Source: Branchipolynoe longqiensis
Lineage: Eukaryota > Annelida > Polychaeta > Phyllodocida > Polynoidae
Assembly: GCA_030323885.1 (NCBI GenBank)
Contig: JASIRB010000504.1
Coordinates: 186,001 to 250,000 of the forward strand
Length of the DNA: 64,000 nt
Reading direction: 5' to 3'
The notes below the pieces were generated by a model that searched no databases, was not told the origin of the DNA, and saw nothing but the letters and a program-made list of their open reading frames with translations. Positions 11,587-21,970 of the stretch are shown here, in pieces. The stretch's first letter is position 1; the number at the start of each line of letters is the position of its first letter. The position numbers and the translations under genes were made by a program.

Positions 11587-12312
11587 GAAGTAAATTTCTT
11601 GCCGACTGACGGCAGATAGTGTCGTGCGGATATGCACATCGGCTCCAGCTCGCTGTCGCCACTGGGAGATGCGGGTGACGCCTGGGCCAGCCCGACTTCA
11701 AAGCAGGATAGTGCTCTATACACCTACGTGTCAAATTTTCCGATCTAATGGCATGAGGATATATGTGAAACTACTATAATAAATTGCAACTTGTCTATAT
11801 AATGGTAAATGGTGATATATAAAATCCAAAGGCATATGAGAGATATGTGGAGTTGGTAAACTATTACTCATTAGGTATAGAAATTGTATAGTAAAATAGT
11901 ATAGAGGAGGAGTGTCACATCTTAGATAGTCTTTGGAGGAGTCACCTCACATACCCCCTCCCCCCCATGGTGTTATTTATGGATCACTGGCCACCACAAG
12001 GCACTGTAGCCAGCATAACAAGGCCTTGGATACAACAGATTGAACTCTGATTGGTGGATCAACCCATGTGACCACTGCCATCTTGGATTCTAGAAACCTA
12101 TATAAGATAATAAACCAGGGAGTCTCACTCTCCTCCTTTCACTCTTTACCTACTTTCCTTCATTACCTGTATTGATTTCTCATTAGCTTGTCCACACCAT
12201 TCACACCACCAGCTGGCGACTTTTACACACGGTTGCACAGACCCCGGCCAGTGCTACCAACAAGTAACTTACACTTTGCTTAATAATATTTGCGTAACTA
12301 GTTACACGCCAC
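11587..12312 (-). repeat. A1 repeat of element I, split by an insertion
   Basis: The A1 copy matches A2 (7160-7383) in two pieces, 11587-11733 and 12229-12312. The break falls at the tatacac|cacgg position of A2, where tacac appears on both sides of the inserted DNA. Confidence 0.8.
11734..12228. mobile_element. LTR-like insertion of about 490 bp in A1 of element I
   Basis: Non-coding insertion flanked by a probable 5-bp duplication (tacac). It carries a TATA box (tatataag, 12099-12106), a close-by AATAAA (12109-12114), a pyrimidine-rich stretch and a ggcgac near its right end. This layout is that of a solo LTR from a Gypsy/BEL-type element. Exact TG...CA ends could not be fixed. Confidence 0.45.
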
Positions 12313-12527
12313 AATAATACCTGTACGCCCAAAAAATTATTAAATAAACCACTAATTCACTCCCATACTGTCTCCGGCTTCCCTCTGTCCGAATCATTGC
12401 AAGACTATTTGTACCCTGTATTTGTATCTCAACTTTGGGCACGAGATGTTGCTCATGCTACAGTCCCATTTTAATTCATGTACCTAATGTCTCCTCACAT
12501 TTAGTACATTGGAGCTTTGTTTTGCAG

Positions 12528-12653
12528 ATACTTAATCTAAGTGAAAACCAGATGGGACCTCAGGCGTTTCGTGCACTCATGTTTGGTATGGCATATGACC
12601 ACACTATCGTTGAGCTGAATGTTGCCAACAACCATGCGGACACTGATTGTGCT
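12528..12653 (+). CDS. LRR gene, exon A (CARMIL/LRRC16-like)
   Basis: A 126-bp exon lies between a tttgttttgcag acceptor and a GTAAGT donor, with phase 0 at both ends. It encodes 42 residues forming one and a half ribonuclease-inhibitor-type LRR units: ILNLSENQMGPQAFRALMFG, then a unit starting IVELNVANN. The L-x-L-x-x-N spacing is clear. The block ...ALMFGMAYDHT recalls the A-L-L-x-G-L-A-x-N-H stretch in the LRR domain of CARMIL (LRRC16), a capping-protein regulator. That assignment is from memory of the family and is tentative. The reading joins in phase to the exon at 24685. Confidence 0.6.
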
Positions 12654-12759
12654 GTAAGTGCTCTGGCATCTAGAAACTATATGATTGTGATTTAAAAAAA
12701 TTCATGAGTGTCTATTGACACACAATTGATTCATGCTTTATGGCCTATGCTGCCGAGAT

Positions 12760-13258
12760 TCGGACAGAGGAAGCTCGAGACAGGTGTGGGAGAAAAAGGG
12801 TTTTAATCAAGCAACAACTACAGGTAAGCAAGGTAAGGTAAATGACAATCTCAATCAGTCCACCTGGTCGATGTTAGAGGAGGGCAGGAGGAGGACCTGG
12901 GAGCCCGAGGAGGAAGGTCCGGGAGCCAAGCCCTCTGGTATTGAAATGGTGGGTGGGTGCTGGAAACAAACCGTCGCGTTGAAGGATGGAGCCCGAATGC
13001 AGGTCAAGGTTTTAGGTGGGAAGGAGGACAGGGGGGGGGCGTCTCGGGCCTCCTCCGCCGAATCACCCGCAATTTGTAATTACGAGCTGATTCGGACAGA
13101 GGAAGCTCAAGACAGGTGTGGGAGAAAAAGGGTTTTAATCAAGCAACAACTACAGGTAAGCAAGGTAAGGTCAATCTCAATCAGTCCACCTGGTTGATGT
13201 TAGAGGAGGGCAGGAGGAGGACCTGGGAGCCCGAGGAGGAAGGCCCGGGAGCCGAGCC
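12760..13258 (-). repeat. B2-A2-B1 terminal repeat block of element II
   Basis: B2 and B1 both begin tcggacagaggaagctc after GAT, and run through the same gtccacctggt and gagcccgaggaggaagg segments; B1 lacks a few bases. A2 contains the G-run motif ggtgggtgggtg and ends in caatttgtaattacgagct just before GAT. The end of the YR frame overlaps B1. Confidence 0.8.
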
Positions 13259-14673
13259 AAAGCACAATGCCAAGGCTCTCGGGGCATCCACAGAGACGAT
13301 CTTCGGGACATAGGCGTGCACCGCATCCGACTCCCAGGTCCCCTGGGCCATGATGGCGGACAGGTCGACTCCCAGCGCTGAACAGGCCTGCGCCATGCCT
13401 CTGCGCAGGCCGTGGAGTGTGTACCCAGAGGCATTCGGGACCCCCATGCCCTCGAGGCCAGTTCGAAGGAGGGATGTGATGCCGTGAGGGGTGAGAGGTG
13501 TGCCCACGCACGCGAGGAAGGCCGGGGCGTCAACCGGCGCGGGCACGAGGGCGATCGCCCTGTCCCAAGCTCGCACCGGGCACAAGGGGGATCCCAGCAA
13601 AGCCAGCACAAAGAGGGAGACCACCTGGTCTTGGATGAAGTGATGCGGAGGCGGAGGCCGCCCGGGGGCGCGCTGAACGTCATCCCGTCAAAGCGTGTGG
13701 GGGCCTCCCCACGGGGTGTGGGGGGGCGACAGGAAGTTGGACTACCGGATGAAGCTGATGAAGCATGTGACAACCGCGGCCAAAGGGGCGACCCCAAAAT
13801 GCCCTTGGGCACGCATATGGGCGTAGATCGCAGGCATCATCTGGGGTGTGATGGCTGGAGCCCTTCTGATGGGGGTGGCGAAGAGCTTCTCGCCGCCGCG
13901 CTTGACCTGCTCCGCGAAGGGGGCGTCAAAGGGGGTGACGTCTCCGCCTGCCTCGCGGACCCAGGACCACGCCGCAGAGAGGGCATTCGCGACCGAGGCG
14001 GGGGAGGGGAGCTCGCGGTGCAGGTGGGCTATGTAGTGCCCGACATCGTAGGCGGCCGGATCACGATGGTCGATGTCGCAGTCGATCATGTATTCCAGGT
14101 ACTTCCTCGCGTGGCGATCGCGGTTGCGCCAGGTACCTGCGCCAGGTACAAAGCGTGTGGGGGCCTCCCCACGGGGCGTGGGGGGGGCGACAGGAAGTTG
14201 GACTACCAGATGAAGCTGATGACGCATGTGACAACCGCGGCCAAAGGGGCGACCCCAAAATGCCCTTGGGCACGCATATGGGCGTAGATCGCAGGCATCA
14301 TCTGGGGTGTGATGGCTGGAGCCCTTCTGATGGGGGTGGCGAAGAGCTTCTCGCCGCCGCGCTTGACCTGCTCCGCGAAGGGGGCGTCAAAGGGGGTGAC
14401 GTCTCCGCCTGCCTCGCGGACCCAGGACCACGCCCCAGAGAGGGCATTCGCGACCGAGGCGGGGGAGGGGAGCTCGCGGTGCAGGTGGGCTATGTAGTGC
14501 CCGACATCGTAGGTGGCCGGATCACGATGGTCGATGTCGCAGTCGATCATGTATTCCAGGTACCTCCTGGCGTGGCGATCGCGGTTGCGCCAGGTACCTG
14601 GGACGAGGGCGGCCCGGTGCAGGGTCATCAGGTGTTCGTGGGCGCTCCTGTCGTAGTCTGCAGAAGAGATCAC
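13181..14673 (-). pseudogene. YR of element II, with an internal tandem duplication
   Basis: The N-terminal half (VPGTWRNRDRHARRYLEYM through ITPQMMPAIYAHMRAQG) is present twice, at 14673-14203 and 14227-13742, because 460 bp are tandemly duplicated. The C-terminal half (13624-13181) has YTLHGLRRGMAQ (HxxR box) and GTWESDAVHAYV (catalytic Tyr). Frame breaks separate the halves. It matches the intact YR of element V along its length. The duplicated core-binding region makes this copy almost certainly inactive. Confidence 0.8.
13691..14600. repeat. 460-bp tandem duplication inside YR of element II
   Basis: Copy 1 is 13691-14150 and copy 2 is 14151 to about 14600. Both start aagcgtgtgggggcctcccc, and they differ at only a few positions. 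The junction gcgccaggtacctgcgccag is itself a short duplication. The low divergence suggests the duplication is recent compared with the decay of the element. Confidence 0.85.
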
Positions 14674-16307
14674 AAGTCATGGGTGAGTATATTCGGGGAA
14701 TGCATTACCCTCATGCGCCCCAATCCCCTTACTTGACATTGGTCATGGATTATGTCCAGTGTGACCCGGGAAGAGTGCGCGCAGCTCAGGGCGTCCGCCA
14801 AGACCAGGGCCGCTCCCGGCTTGTGGCGGACCTTGATGGTGAAAGATCCGAATGAGGCCAGGAGCCAGATCTCCCGGGCGCAGGCGCCAAGGGTGAGGTC
14901 CGAGGCGTGGCCGGACTTCAAGGCCTGTGCCGAGGCCGCATTGTCCACGTTGACGATTATCTCATAGCCGCCCGGGGCCGAAGGGGTGAGGGCCTGGACT
15001 GCCAGCACGAGGTTCACGGCCTTGAGCTCATGTATAGCAGGGAAGGCGGCGACGAACGCATCGTCGTAGGCCTCGGAGAAACAGTGGGAGGCCGAGAAGG
15101 GGCCTCCACCGGTGAGGCAGGAGTCACACTGTATTACCCAGCTCGGCCGCTCAGCCGGGGGAAGTAGGCAGACGCCGTTGCCCTTTTTCGCGAAGTCGCA
15201 GAACCAGCGAATGTCGGGGCGGAGGTCGATGTCCATGTCCGCCGTGCCAGAGGCAGGGGAGGCCCTCAGGCTGTGCGGAAGACGGGCCATGAACCTCCGG
15301 GCCGCCAGAACGCAGGTGCTGATGTGGGTGAGGTGGCAAAGGAGCCTCTGGAGGGCCTTCCTGGTGAGGGATGGGCGCTCGAGCCAAAGCTCGCAGTCGG
15401 TGATGACATCGTGAAGTTTCTGTTTGGGGATACAAAGGACCATGGCCTCCGTGTCGAGCTCGATGCCGAGCCATGTGAGTCTTATGGTGGGGGGGGCAGC
15501 ATTTGTCAGGGGCGAGGGCCAATCCGAGCATGGAGCATATGTCGAGGAGGTCGTCGAATGCACACATGTCCTCCAGGAAGGTGGCCTCGCAGCCGATGAA
15601 ATCGTCGATGTATACCAGGCTGTGGTACCCCCTCCGCTGGAGGATCCATGACACCGCCTCGGTGACGCGGGCACAGGCCGTGCCCGAGGTCCTTCAGCCA
15701 AAGGGCAGCGCGATGTCCACATACAGCTTGCCATCGACCATTATGCAGAAGAGGGGGGCTGATAGCTGGGCCGCTCTGAGCTGCCGGTTCGCCCTGGAGA
15801 CATCTGCCACCAACAGAAGGAGCCCGTGCCCTCGTGGACGATGCACCGGCCCGTGGCCAGCAGGCTGTAGATGCATGGGCAGCCCAGCTACTCACGCCTG
15901 TGGATGCCAGAGTTCACACTGCGCCCTGGGGGGAAGGACAAGTCCACTATGATGCGTCGCTTCCCTGGTGTCGACTTGGGGCGTGTCATGATGGGGCTAC
16001 ATTGCGCCCAGGGGGTGAAGGGGGGAACGAGGAAGGGCCCCAACAGGGCACCTTTGTTGAGCTCCTCGTCCGCATACTCTGTTATGTGGTGGGCGAACTG
16101 GGGGTCCTCTCGGGGGTTGTGGAAGGTCGGCGTTGGCGGCGCGGTGTAGTTCGCCGGGAAGCCAAACTCGAGGTGATCCGAGTCGTCGTGGTGGCCCCGG
16201 AGCATTTCACGCCATGCGGGGATGATGAGCTCGGAGGGGAACCGGGACTCAGGCGGCCAAATAGTTCGGAAGAGCCGAGTACCGGGCTGCCACGTACGCC
16301 ACTGCAT
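14670..16307 (-). pseudogene. RT and RNase H of element II
   Basis: The RT fingers at 16307-15888 include FGFPANYT and KRRIIVDLSFPPG. The palm is split over frames: 15876-15694 (LYVDIALPFG) and 15654-15480 (LVYIDDF, the catalytic box). The thumb and RNase H are at 15470-14670 (TWLGIELDTEAMV, WVIQCDSCLTGG, IIVNVDNAASAQAL, VLADALSCAH). At least three frameshifts are needed. RNase H ends in NILTHDL before a stop, followed by a cttctgcag acceptor-like site and the YR frame. Confidence 0.8.
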
Positions 16308-16969
16308 AATTGGGGTAGTCAGCCCAGCGTTCGCCCGACAAGACGGGCCAGAAGAGGTCGAGGGTGGCCCTATACTCGAGGGGGGAGGGGCCGCACTCCG
16401 GGGCGGGAGCGGCGGACTGCTGATGGGTGAGATCCACGGCCTCCTCCACCATCTCGCAGTCGACGTGGGTGTGCCGTGGGGCCGCTGCGGTCACGTCACA
16501 CAGCCGGCAGGCCCCCATGCTGGGCGAGGGCGCCCGCGTTGATGTGTTGATGCCGGGCCGACCGTGAGCCACGATGGCGGCGTAGGATGGTGAGTGTGGC
16601 GCTGGGGCAGCGCCCCCGGGATCACGACAATTGTTTACAATCCGTGTGGCGCGGGTGCCCGGCGGGGGACGGGGCGGCCCGCCAGGCACCAGCGGCCGTG
16701 ACATCATTGCGGGGAATCCCCGGGGGAACCTGGCCGGCCCTCGCTGGTTCGGGCGGCCCGGGGGCGTCCCTATTGGGCAGGCCGGTCCAAGGGGAACCAG
16801 CGGCTGTCATGATGTCATTCGGGGGTATCCCCAGGGCAGCCCTCACGGGAAAGCCCGGGTGCGAGCCATGTGGCTTCGTCACAATGTCAACAATGGGGCG
16901 GGTCACGGTGGAATGGGCCACCGCCGCACAGAGGAGCGGGTTAATGTCAAAGGGGGCCGGTTCAGCCAT
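16249..16969 (-). pseudogene. Linker ORF of element II
   Basis: A Pro/Ala-rich sequence ends in a conserved block (CGPSPLEYRATLDLFWPVLS to ALPNYLAA) that is also seen in elements III, V and VI. It lies between gag and RT. Its function is unknown. It could be the N-terminal extension of the pol polyprotein. Two frames are used here. Confidence 0.6.
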
Positions 16970-17057
16970 ACGGCGGGTTGAGGGGTTGAGGGACGGTCGG
17001 GAGGGTCAGCAACAATCATACGGTGGGAGAGGGTGGTTGATTCTACCCGCAGTATTT

Positions 17058-18107
17058 CTAAAAATCCAATTGTGACTTCTTACCCAGTCTGTCCCGCGAC
17101 TTCTTTGAGTTGCAACTCGCCTCCGTATGGTTTGTTCCTATCCTGCGAACGTTGGTGCAGTATCCACATAGATGAGCAAGTTTTGGGGTGACCGTGCCGT
17201 GGGACTCACTCCTCTGCGCCTTGTCGCACGTTGCCGGGTCCTTATTCCACGCGGTAAACGGGGCCCCTACGGCCGCCTTATCGTACTGGTTGCGGGGATC
17301 CCCGCCCCATTTTTGCTGCTGTTGCTTCCCGGTGTGGTGGTGCTCAGCTGGGGTAGCCGAGGCCGTGGGGGCGTGCCCAGCCATTGCTATAATTTCTATC
17401 CGTACGGCATTCACGGCCGCCATTTCGTTCCAACCGTGGGGAAGCCTGCCGTCTGCTATTCTCGTGAAGATTTCTTCTGAATAACGTCTCACTACATTCC
17501 ATGCCAGGGTGAAGTTATCTTGCGCCACCATCTCCTGGTGCCGTGATAGGGCCTCCAAGGCGCTGGCGAGGAATGCGCGCTGGTTCTCGAGGCGCTTTAA
17601 ACCTAACGTATACTCTTCCCGAGTTGCTTCCCCTTTCTTTATGGCTTTCCCCTGATCCGTAACTATGAGGCGAACTGCATCCTCTGCCGTGGACTGGGCG
17701 CCTCTGTCGTACCCGTCGTCATCTTGTTGGCGTTCGTCCGCCAGGGGGCCGGCGGGGCTCGCCGTCGTGCCCTCCTCGGTGGTGTGGTGACGGGGAGGCG
17801 GACGACCACACGCTGATGGGGGATCCGTACCGGCTCGCCCGGTCTGCATGCCTGCCCGCCCGGCTCCTTTGGGTGTTTTCCCTGAGGGAAGCCGGCGATA
17901 GTGTCTGAGCGCGGCTTCAGAAGCGCCGGGCCGATGATCCGTGGCGTGGCCGGCCGATGTTCCATGGCGTGGCCGGGCCAGGGGTGTTGGCGGGGCGGAG
18001 GGCGACCTGGTGGCTTCCGGGCGGCGCGTGTTGGCTGTGGCGGCGGTGAGCGCGGCGGTGGCTACCGCGAGCACCTTACTGTGTGCCGCCATTTCATCAA
18101 TGGGCAT
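17058..18107 (-). CDS. gag-like protein of element II
   Basis: An open frame of 349 residues without internal stops. The N-terminus (MAAHSKVLAVATAALTAATA) is Ala-rich and likely helical, and a Pro/Arg-rich middle follows. The conserved gag core starts near residue 130 (DDDGYDRGAQSTAEDAV, EATREEYTLGLKRLENQ, FTLAWNVVRRYSEE, RLPHGWNEMAAVNAVRIE). The C-terminus has a zinc-binding-like region (AWNKDPATC, then LCGYC followed by 9 residues, H, 4 residues, C). The first Cys of the C-x2-WN motif is replaced by Phe here. It is expected to package element RNA. Confidence 0.7.
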   Translation of the reverse strand: MPIDEMAAHSKVLAVATAALTAATANTRRPEATRSPSAPPTPLARPRHGTSAGHATDHRPGASEAALRHYRRLPSGKTPKGAGRAGMQTGRAGTDPPSACGRPPPRHHTTEEGTTASPAGPLADERQQDDDGYDRGAQSTAEDAVRLIVTDQGKAIKKGEATREEYTLGLKRLENQRAFLASALEALSRHQEMVAQDNFTLAWNVVRRYSEEIFTRIADGRLPHGWNEMAAVNAVRIEIIAMAGHAPTASATPAEHHHTGKQQQQKWGGDPRNQYDKAAVGAPFTAWNKDPATCDKAQRSESHGTVTPKLAHLCGYCTNVRRIGTNHTEASCNSKKSRDRLGKKSQLDF

Positions 18108-18110
18108 GGT

Positions 18111-18352
18111 CGAATCCTTAGATAATCAATAGTCAACAGTGTCTGTAGTCGGTAATCAATAATTGTTATGCAGTGAGAGATCAGAGCAGTAGTGAAGGTA
18201 TAGTCAATAGGTAATGTCGGTTCATGTAGCTCATCAATAGCAATCAATGGATCATAGGTGCATATAATGACAGGTATCAGTGCAGTGAGGATCAGAACAA
18301 TGAGAACAATAGGTGAGTGCATCAGATATGCGGACAGGTATGTGGTATCTCG
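18111..18352. other. Non-coding spacer between elements II and III
   Basis: AT-richer DNA with scattered aatcaatag motifs. No repeats matching either element's A or B units were recognised, so the boundary of the two elements is unclear. Confidence 0.4.
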
Positions 18353-19452
18353 TTAGGTTGGTATGGTAGGGGTGTGGGAGGTGGTGTAGGAGGTGGTGTG
18401 GGGAAGTGGGTCTGGGAGGTGTCGGAAAGGGGGGGGACGGGGAAGTAAGGAAGGGAGGGTCAGTGGGGGAGGGTCTGAGGTGGTCTGTTTTAGGTCGCGA
18501 TCCGTCCCTCCACCAAATAAAGTTGAGAGTGCCCGGGTCGCAGCCACGAAAGCGTCGGCTTGGACGTATTGGTGGATGGCGGACGACTGCCAGTGGCCGA
18601 TATCCTGGACGTCCTTGAGCGTCGCCCCAGCTGTGGCACAGGCCTTGGCGGCACCTCTCCATATACTATGCAGGGTGTATTGTCCATAGTCTTGGACGGC
18701 GCTGTGCTCGAGCGCTGACCGCAGGATCCGGGTCATCGTCTGTGTCGTCAAGGGGCATTGGTTGGAGGTCATAAAAGCGGGGTCGTCCGGGACCAGTCGA
18801 GTGGAGGCGGCATACCGCTTCCATGCGCGGACAGGGCAGTAGTTGGAGTTCGGGACCTTGGGGTTCTGGATGTTGTAGACGTCGAGGGGCGATTGAGAGG
18901 TCTTCGTCGAGCATACCCGGACGTTGAGGTGCGTCGTGTGGTCAGTGACGTCGGTGGCTCTGATGCTGTGTCCTCGATCGTCCCTTCGTCCGGTCACACG
19001 GAGGTTCCCTTGCCTTAGTAAGGTGAAGTAGGCAATTAGGAGGGTCGAGCTCAGGACGAGTGCTCGGGGGCCCGCGTCGGCCAGGTAGTCGAGGACGGTC
19101 TTGAGCTGTCTTACGGACAGTGGTGGAGCCTGTCTGGTCACGTGGTGAGAAGACTTACTTACCCCTCGTTTGATGGTGGCAACCAGGTAGGTTTCGAATG
19201 GGGCAGTTGCGCCTGTGGAGAGACTGACCCATGTGTGAGCCGCGTTCATAATTGCCCCCGGCGCGGCCAGGGTGTCGTCGAGGTGGGCCAGGTAAGCGGC
19301 GACGTCCATCTACTTGGGGCGGCGTGGGTCGTATGACTCCATTCGTGCGTGTTGGAGGTACCTCTTGGTCTGTTGAATCTTGTTGCGCCAGGTGCCAGGC
19401 GCTAGTCCGGCCCGGTAGAGCCGGATGACGTCCTGGTTGTTGTTGTGGGTGC
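18353..19452 (-). pseudogene. YR of element III
   Basis: The N-terminal part (LAPGTWRNKIQQTKRYLQ) joins in frame, through the spliced intron, to the RNase H end. One in-frame TAG at 19310-19312 interrupts it. The rest is open, with LLRQGNLRVT (first catalytic Arg), YTLHSIWRGAAKA (H-x3-R instead of the usual HxxR) and GHWQSSAIHQYV (catalytic Tyr). Apart from the stop and the altered HxxR spacing the enzyme looks complete. Confidence 0.75.
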
Positions 19453-19499
19453 CTGGGGAGAGAGAGGCAAATTTACGAGCTCCCCAGGCTATAGGTTAC
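19453..19499 (-). other. 47-bp spliceosomal intron between RNase H and YR of element III
   Basis: On the minus strand, ACAG|GTAACC is the donor and a pyrimidine-rich cctctctctccccag is the acceptor. Removing it deletes the TAG that ends the RNase H frame. It joins codon phase 1 to the YR frame exactly, with codon starts at 19450 and 19309 in the same frame. The result is one RT-RNase H-YR reading frame apart from the TAG at 19310. Confidence 0.7.
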
Positions 19500-20700
19500 C
19501 TGTGAGAATGTCAAGGTCATGGCGGACTCGGACACGTTCGAGGTCCATGTCCTCCACAAAGCAGTCTGCCTTGCGGCGGGCAACTTCGTCGAATGGTGCC
19601 CTGCTGAGGGCATCGGCAAGGGCGATCTCGGCCCCAGGCTTGTGGAGGTCCTGGACCTCGCAAGAGCGGAGGGCGGCAAAGGTCCATAGTGCTCTAGCAC
19701 AGGCACAGAGGATGGGGTCCCTGCCGTTTCCTGTGTTTCCCGGTGTGGGGTGCCTGTCGAAGAGCATCGAGGATGCGGTTCATGAACCGTCTTGCGGGGC
19801 GCACACAACTGGCGACATGCTGGAGTCTCCGCACTAGGCACTGGAGGTCTTTCTTGGAGGCCTTGGCCTGTGCCGTCCATCTGTGGCACTCGTCGACCAC
19901 GTCAGCAAGCTGGTTGGTATTCTGACCATCATGTCTTCAGTGTTGACCACGAATCCTAGCCATTCGAGCGAGAGGGTTGGGGGCACGCACTTCTGGGGTG
20001 ATAGTGCGATGCCCAGGTCCGCTGCCAACTCTATGGTGTCGACATATGCGGCGTCCGCCTCCCTCTGGGTTGCCAACACCCCGACGAAATCGTCCAAGTA
20101 GCAACGGACGAAGTGTCCTTTGCGGCGCAGGAGGTGGACGACCGTGTTTGTGGTGCGAGCGCAGGTCATGGAGGATGTGCGGCACCCGAATGGGGGGGGA
20201 GATGTCAAAATATGTGAGTCCGTCAAGCGCCACGCCCAGTAGTGGAACCGATAGTGGGCAGGTTCGCAATCGTCTGTAAGCTCTCACGAGGTCGATCGTC
20301 CAGACGTAGGTGATCTCTTCCGTAAGGTCACTGATGTTCGGAAGGGTGTATGTGGCGGGGCGGCCCTGGTAGTAACCTTTCCTGATGCCTGAGTTGACGC
20401 TGGCGCCCCTTGGGAAGCTCAGGTCGACGATGACCCGCCTCTCTTCGGTGTTTTTCTTTGGGCGGGTCATCATCGGGCTGACCTGCGCCCAGGGCGCAAA
20501 CGGTGGCTCAACGAAGGGTCCAATGAGTGCTCCTCAGTTTGGACGTACTTCCTGACCCAGGCGAGGTGCTCGGGCGCCTCGCGGTGGTTGGCTGTCGAGG
20601 GTACGGGCGGGCCGTCGGTGGTGTAGTCTGCCGGCCACCCGTATTCCAAGAAGTCCACGAGCTAATCGTCAAGGTAGTCACTGAGGAGGTCCCTCCAATG
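19489..20700 (-). pseudogene. RT and partial RNase H of element III
   Basis: RT blocks in order are YGWPADYTT (20640), RRVIVDLSFPRG (20430), WTIDLVRAYRRL (20300) and VRCYLDDFVGV (about 20115-20080, catalytic box), followed by LEWLGFVVNTEDMMV. RNase H is shortened: after NRILDALRQ (19770) the frame goes almost directly to LHKPGAEIALADALSRA (19630-19580). The central catalytic segment is therefore deleted. Two or more frame breaks occur in the palm. Confidence 0.75.
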
Positions 20701-20768
20701 GTCTATGTTCAGGTCGGACGGGTCCGAGCTGCAATGTAATTCGGGAGGCCTGTCCTTCGGACCTCATC

Positions 20769-21608
20769 CTAGGTGTAGCGATATATATCATTCTTCCATA
20801 TCTGGGGCCTGGAGGTGGGCCAGAACCGGTCGAGGATGTTTCGATATGAAAGCGGAGTGTGCGGGGGGTTGTAGTGTGGTGCCGACGAGCTCACATCGTC
20901 GTTGGTGATGTCGTCAATGTCCTCGTTGGCGGCCTCCCTCTGGTGGTAGGTCAGGAGTGCGTCCGGTGGTTCGCTTTCATCATTGCTTGGCGGGTTGTTG
21001 CCCACCCGCCGGGGTGTCGCCGACCGACTGTATGGCTGGACGCACGCGACAGTGGTGCACGTCGGCGCGTAGTGTACTACAACAGCAGTCTGCGGTGGCG
21101 AATCCTCGGTTGAGTGTAGTGTGTCGGTGAGGTTGTCAGGTGGTCGGCCTAGCCAGGGCAGATCTCCCGTGTCGCCATAGCCGGGGGAGGGTGGGGGTTT
21201 TGAAGGTGGGATGGTGCGGGCGGTTGTGGGCTCGTGGAGGCAGGTTGAGGCTGTGGCATGTGGCGGAGAGCGGGGGGTGTGGGTGGAGGCGCGTAGGTGG
21301 GTGGCCATTGGGTGGGCGTCCATGTGTTGTCGGGTGGTTGTAGGGGTGTGTGTGCGGGTTGTGGGGTTGGGAGGGTGGGGGAGGGGGCAGGCTTGGTGGT
21401 GGGTGGCGGGTGTGGCGGGAGCAGTGCTGGGGTGGTGGGTGGCGGGGTGGTGGTGGGGGGGGGGGTCGGGGGCAGGCAGGACTGCGGCAGGCCAGCCCTC
21501 GCCGGTCGACATGTGGTCTGTCTCGGTCGTTAGTGTTGGGTTCTCGTCGTGGCCGTGTGCGGGCGGTTTGCGCGTTGTAGGAGGTGGTGGTTGTGTCCGT
21601 GGCGGCAT
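20769..21608 (-). CDS. Pro/Thr-rich linker ORF of element III
   Basis: An open frame of 279 residues, very rich in Pro, Thr and His. The last 40 residues carry the conserved YRNILDRFWPTSRPQIW block shared with the linkers of II, V and VI. No known domain is recognised. It lies between gag and RT and may be part of the pol polyprotein. Confidence 0.5.
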   Translation of the reverse strand: MPPRTQPPPPTTRKPPAHGHDENPTLTTETDHMSTGEGWPAAVLPAPDPPPHHHPATHHPSTAPATPATHHQACPLPHPPNPTTRTHTPTTTRQHMDAHPMATHLRASTHTPRSPPHATASTCLHEPTTARTIPPSKPPPSPGYGDTGDLPWLGRPPDNLTDTLHSTEDSPPQTAVVVHYAPTCTTVACVQPYSRSATPRRVGNNPPSNDESEPPDALLTYHQREAANEDIDDITNDDVSSSAPHYNPPHTPLSYRNILDRFWPTSRPQIWKNDIYRYT

Positions 21609-21970
21609 TTGATGGCCATACCGCCTGGCGGCCGCCTATCCCATTAGCGCGGCAGGGGTCTTGTAATGGGCGGTCAGGCGTTTGAAGCCTGGGACAAATC
21701 CGGGGTGTGGTGGGGTTAATAACATCTGTCTCGTGTTCGTCTGAGCTGCTCGTCACGTCGGTTGGGGTCACGTGGTGTGCTAGGGGCATCCTAGCGGCCG
21801 GGCCGGGGGTGGGTGCTTGATCTGCTAGCGTCCCACATAGCGTTTTGGCGGGAGTCTGATGAGTGTTGTCCGCGTCCCCACTCTGGTTTTGGCGGGAGTC
21901 ACGTCTGCGGCAGTTTCCGTATCTGGGTCGTGGTCGCGGGTGGCGTTTCGGTCGGCACGTGCCCAGCCGT

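Larger units (their letters stand above)
7041..12312 (-). mobile_element. Element I: Ngaro-like tyrosine-recombinase retrotransposon
   Basis: A full-length but decayed element in coding order A1 - gag - RT - RNase H - YR - B1 - A2 - B2. B2 is 7041-7146, A2 7147-7383 and B1 7384-7488. A1 is 11587-12312, interrupted by an LTR-like insertion. B1 and B2 are about 95% identical by eye. A1 matches A2 over the segments gaagtaaatttcttgccgac and cacggttgcacag through gttacacgcc. Split direct repeats with a YR gene at the 3' side are the hallmark of Ngaro/PAT-type elements. There is no methyltransferase-like region. Confidence 0.85.
12760..18110 (-). mobile_element. Element II: GC-rich Ngaro-like retrotransposon
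   Basis: Coding order on the minus strand is gag (18107-17058), linker ORF (about 16969-16249), RT-RNase H (16307-14670), YR (14673-13181) and the B1-A2-B2 repeat block (B1 13092-13258, A2 12934-13091, B2 12760-12933). No A1 copy is found right of gag, so the 5' end is missing or replaced by the DNA at 18111-18350. It is closely related to element V. Its high GC content contrasts with the AT-rich flanks. Confidence 0.8.

Noticed and set aside
13412..14287. 291-residue plus-strand frame over the YR of element II
   Set aside because: Shadow of a GC-rich gene on the other strand; no similarity to a known domain, and the minus strand shows clear YR motifs.
21140..21612. Gly/Val/Trp-rich plus-strand frames over the linker of element III
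   Set aside because: Antisense of a Pro/Thr/His-rich coding region.
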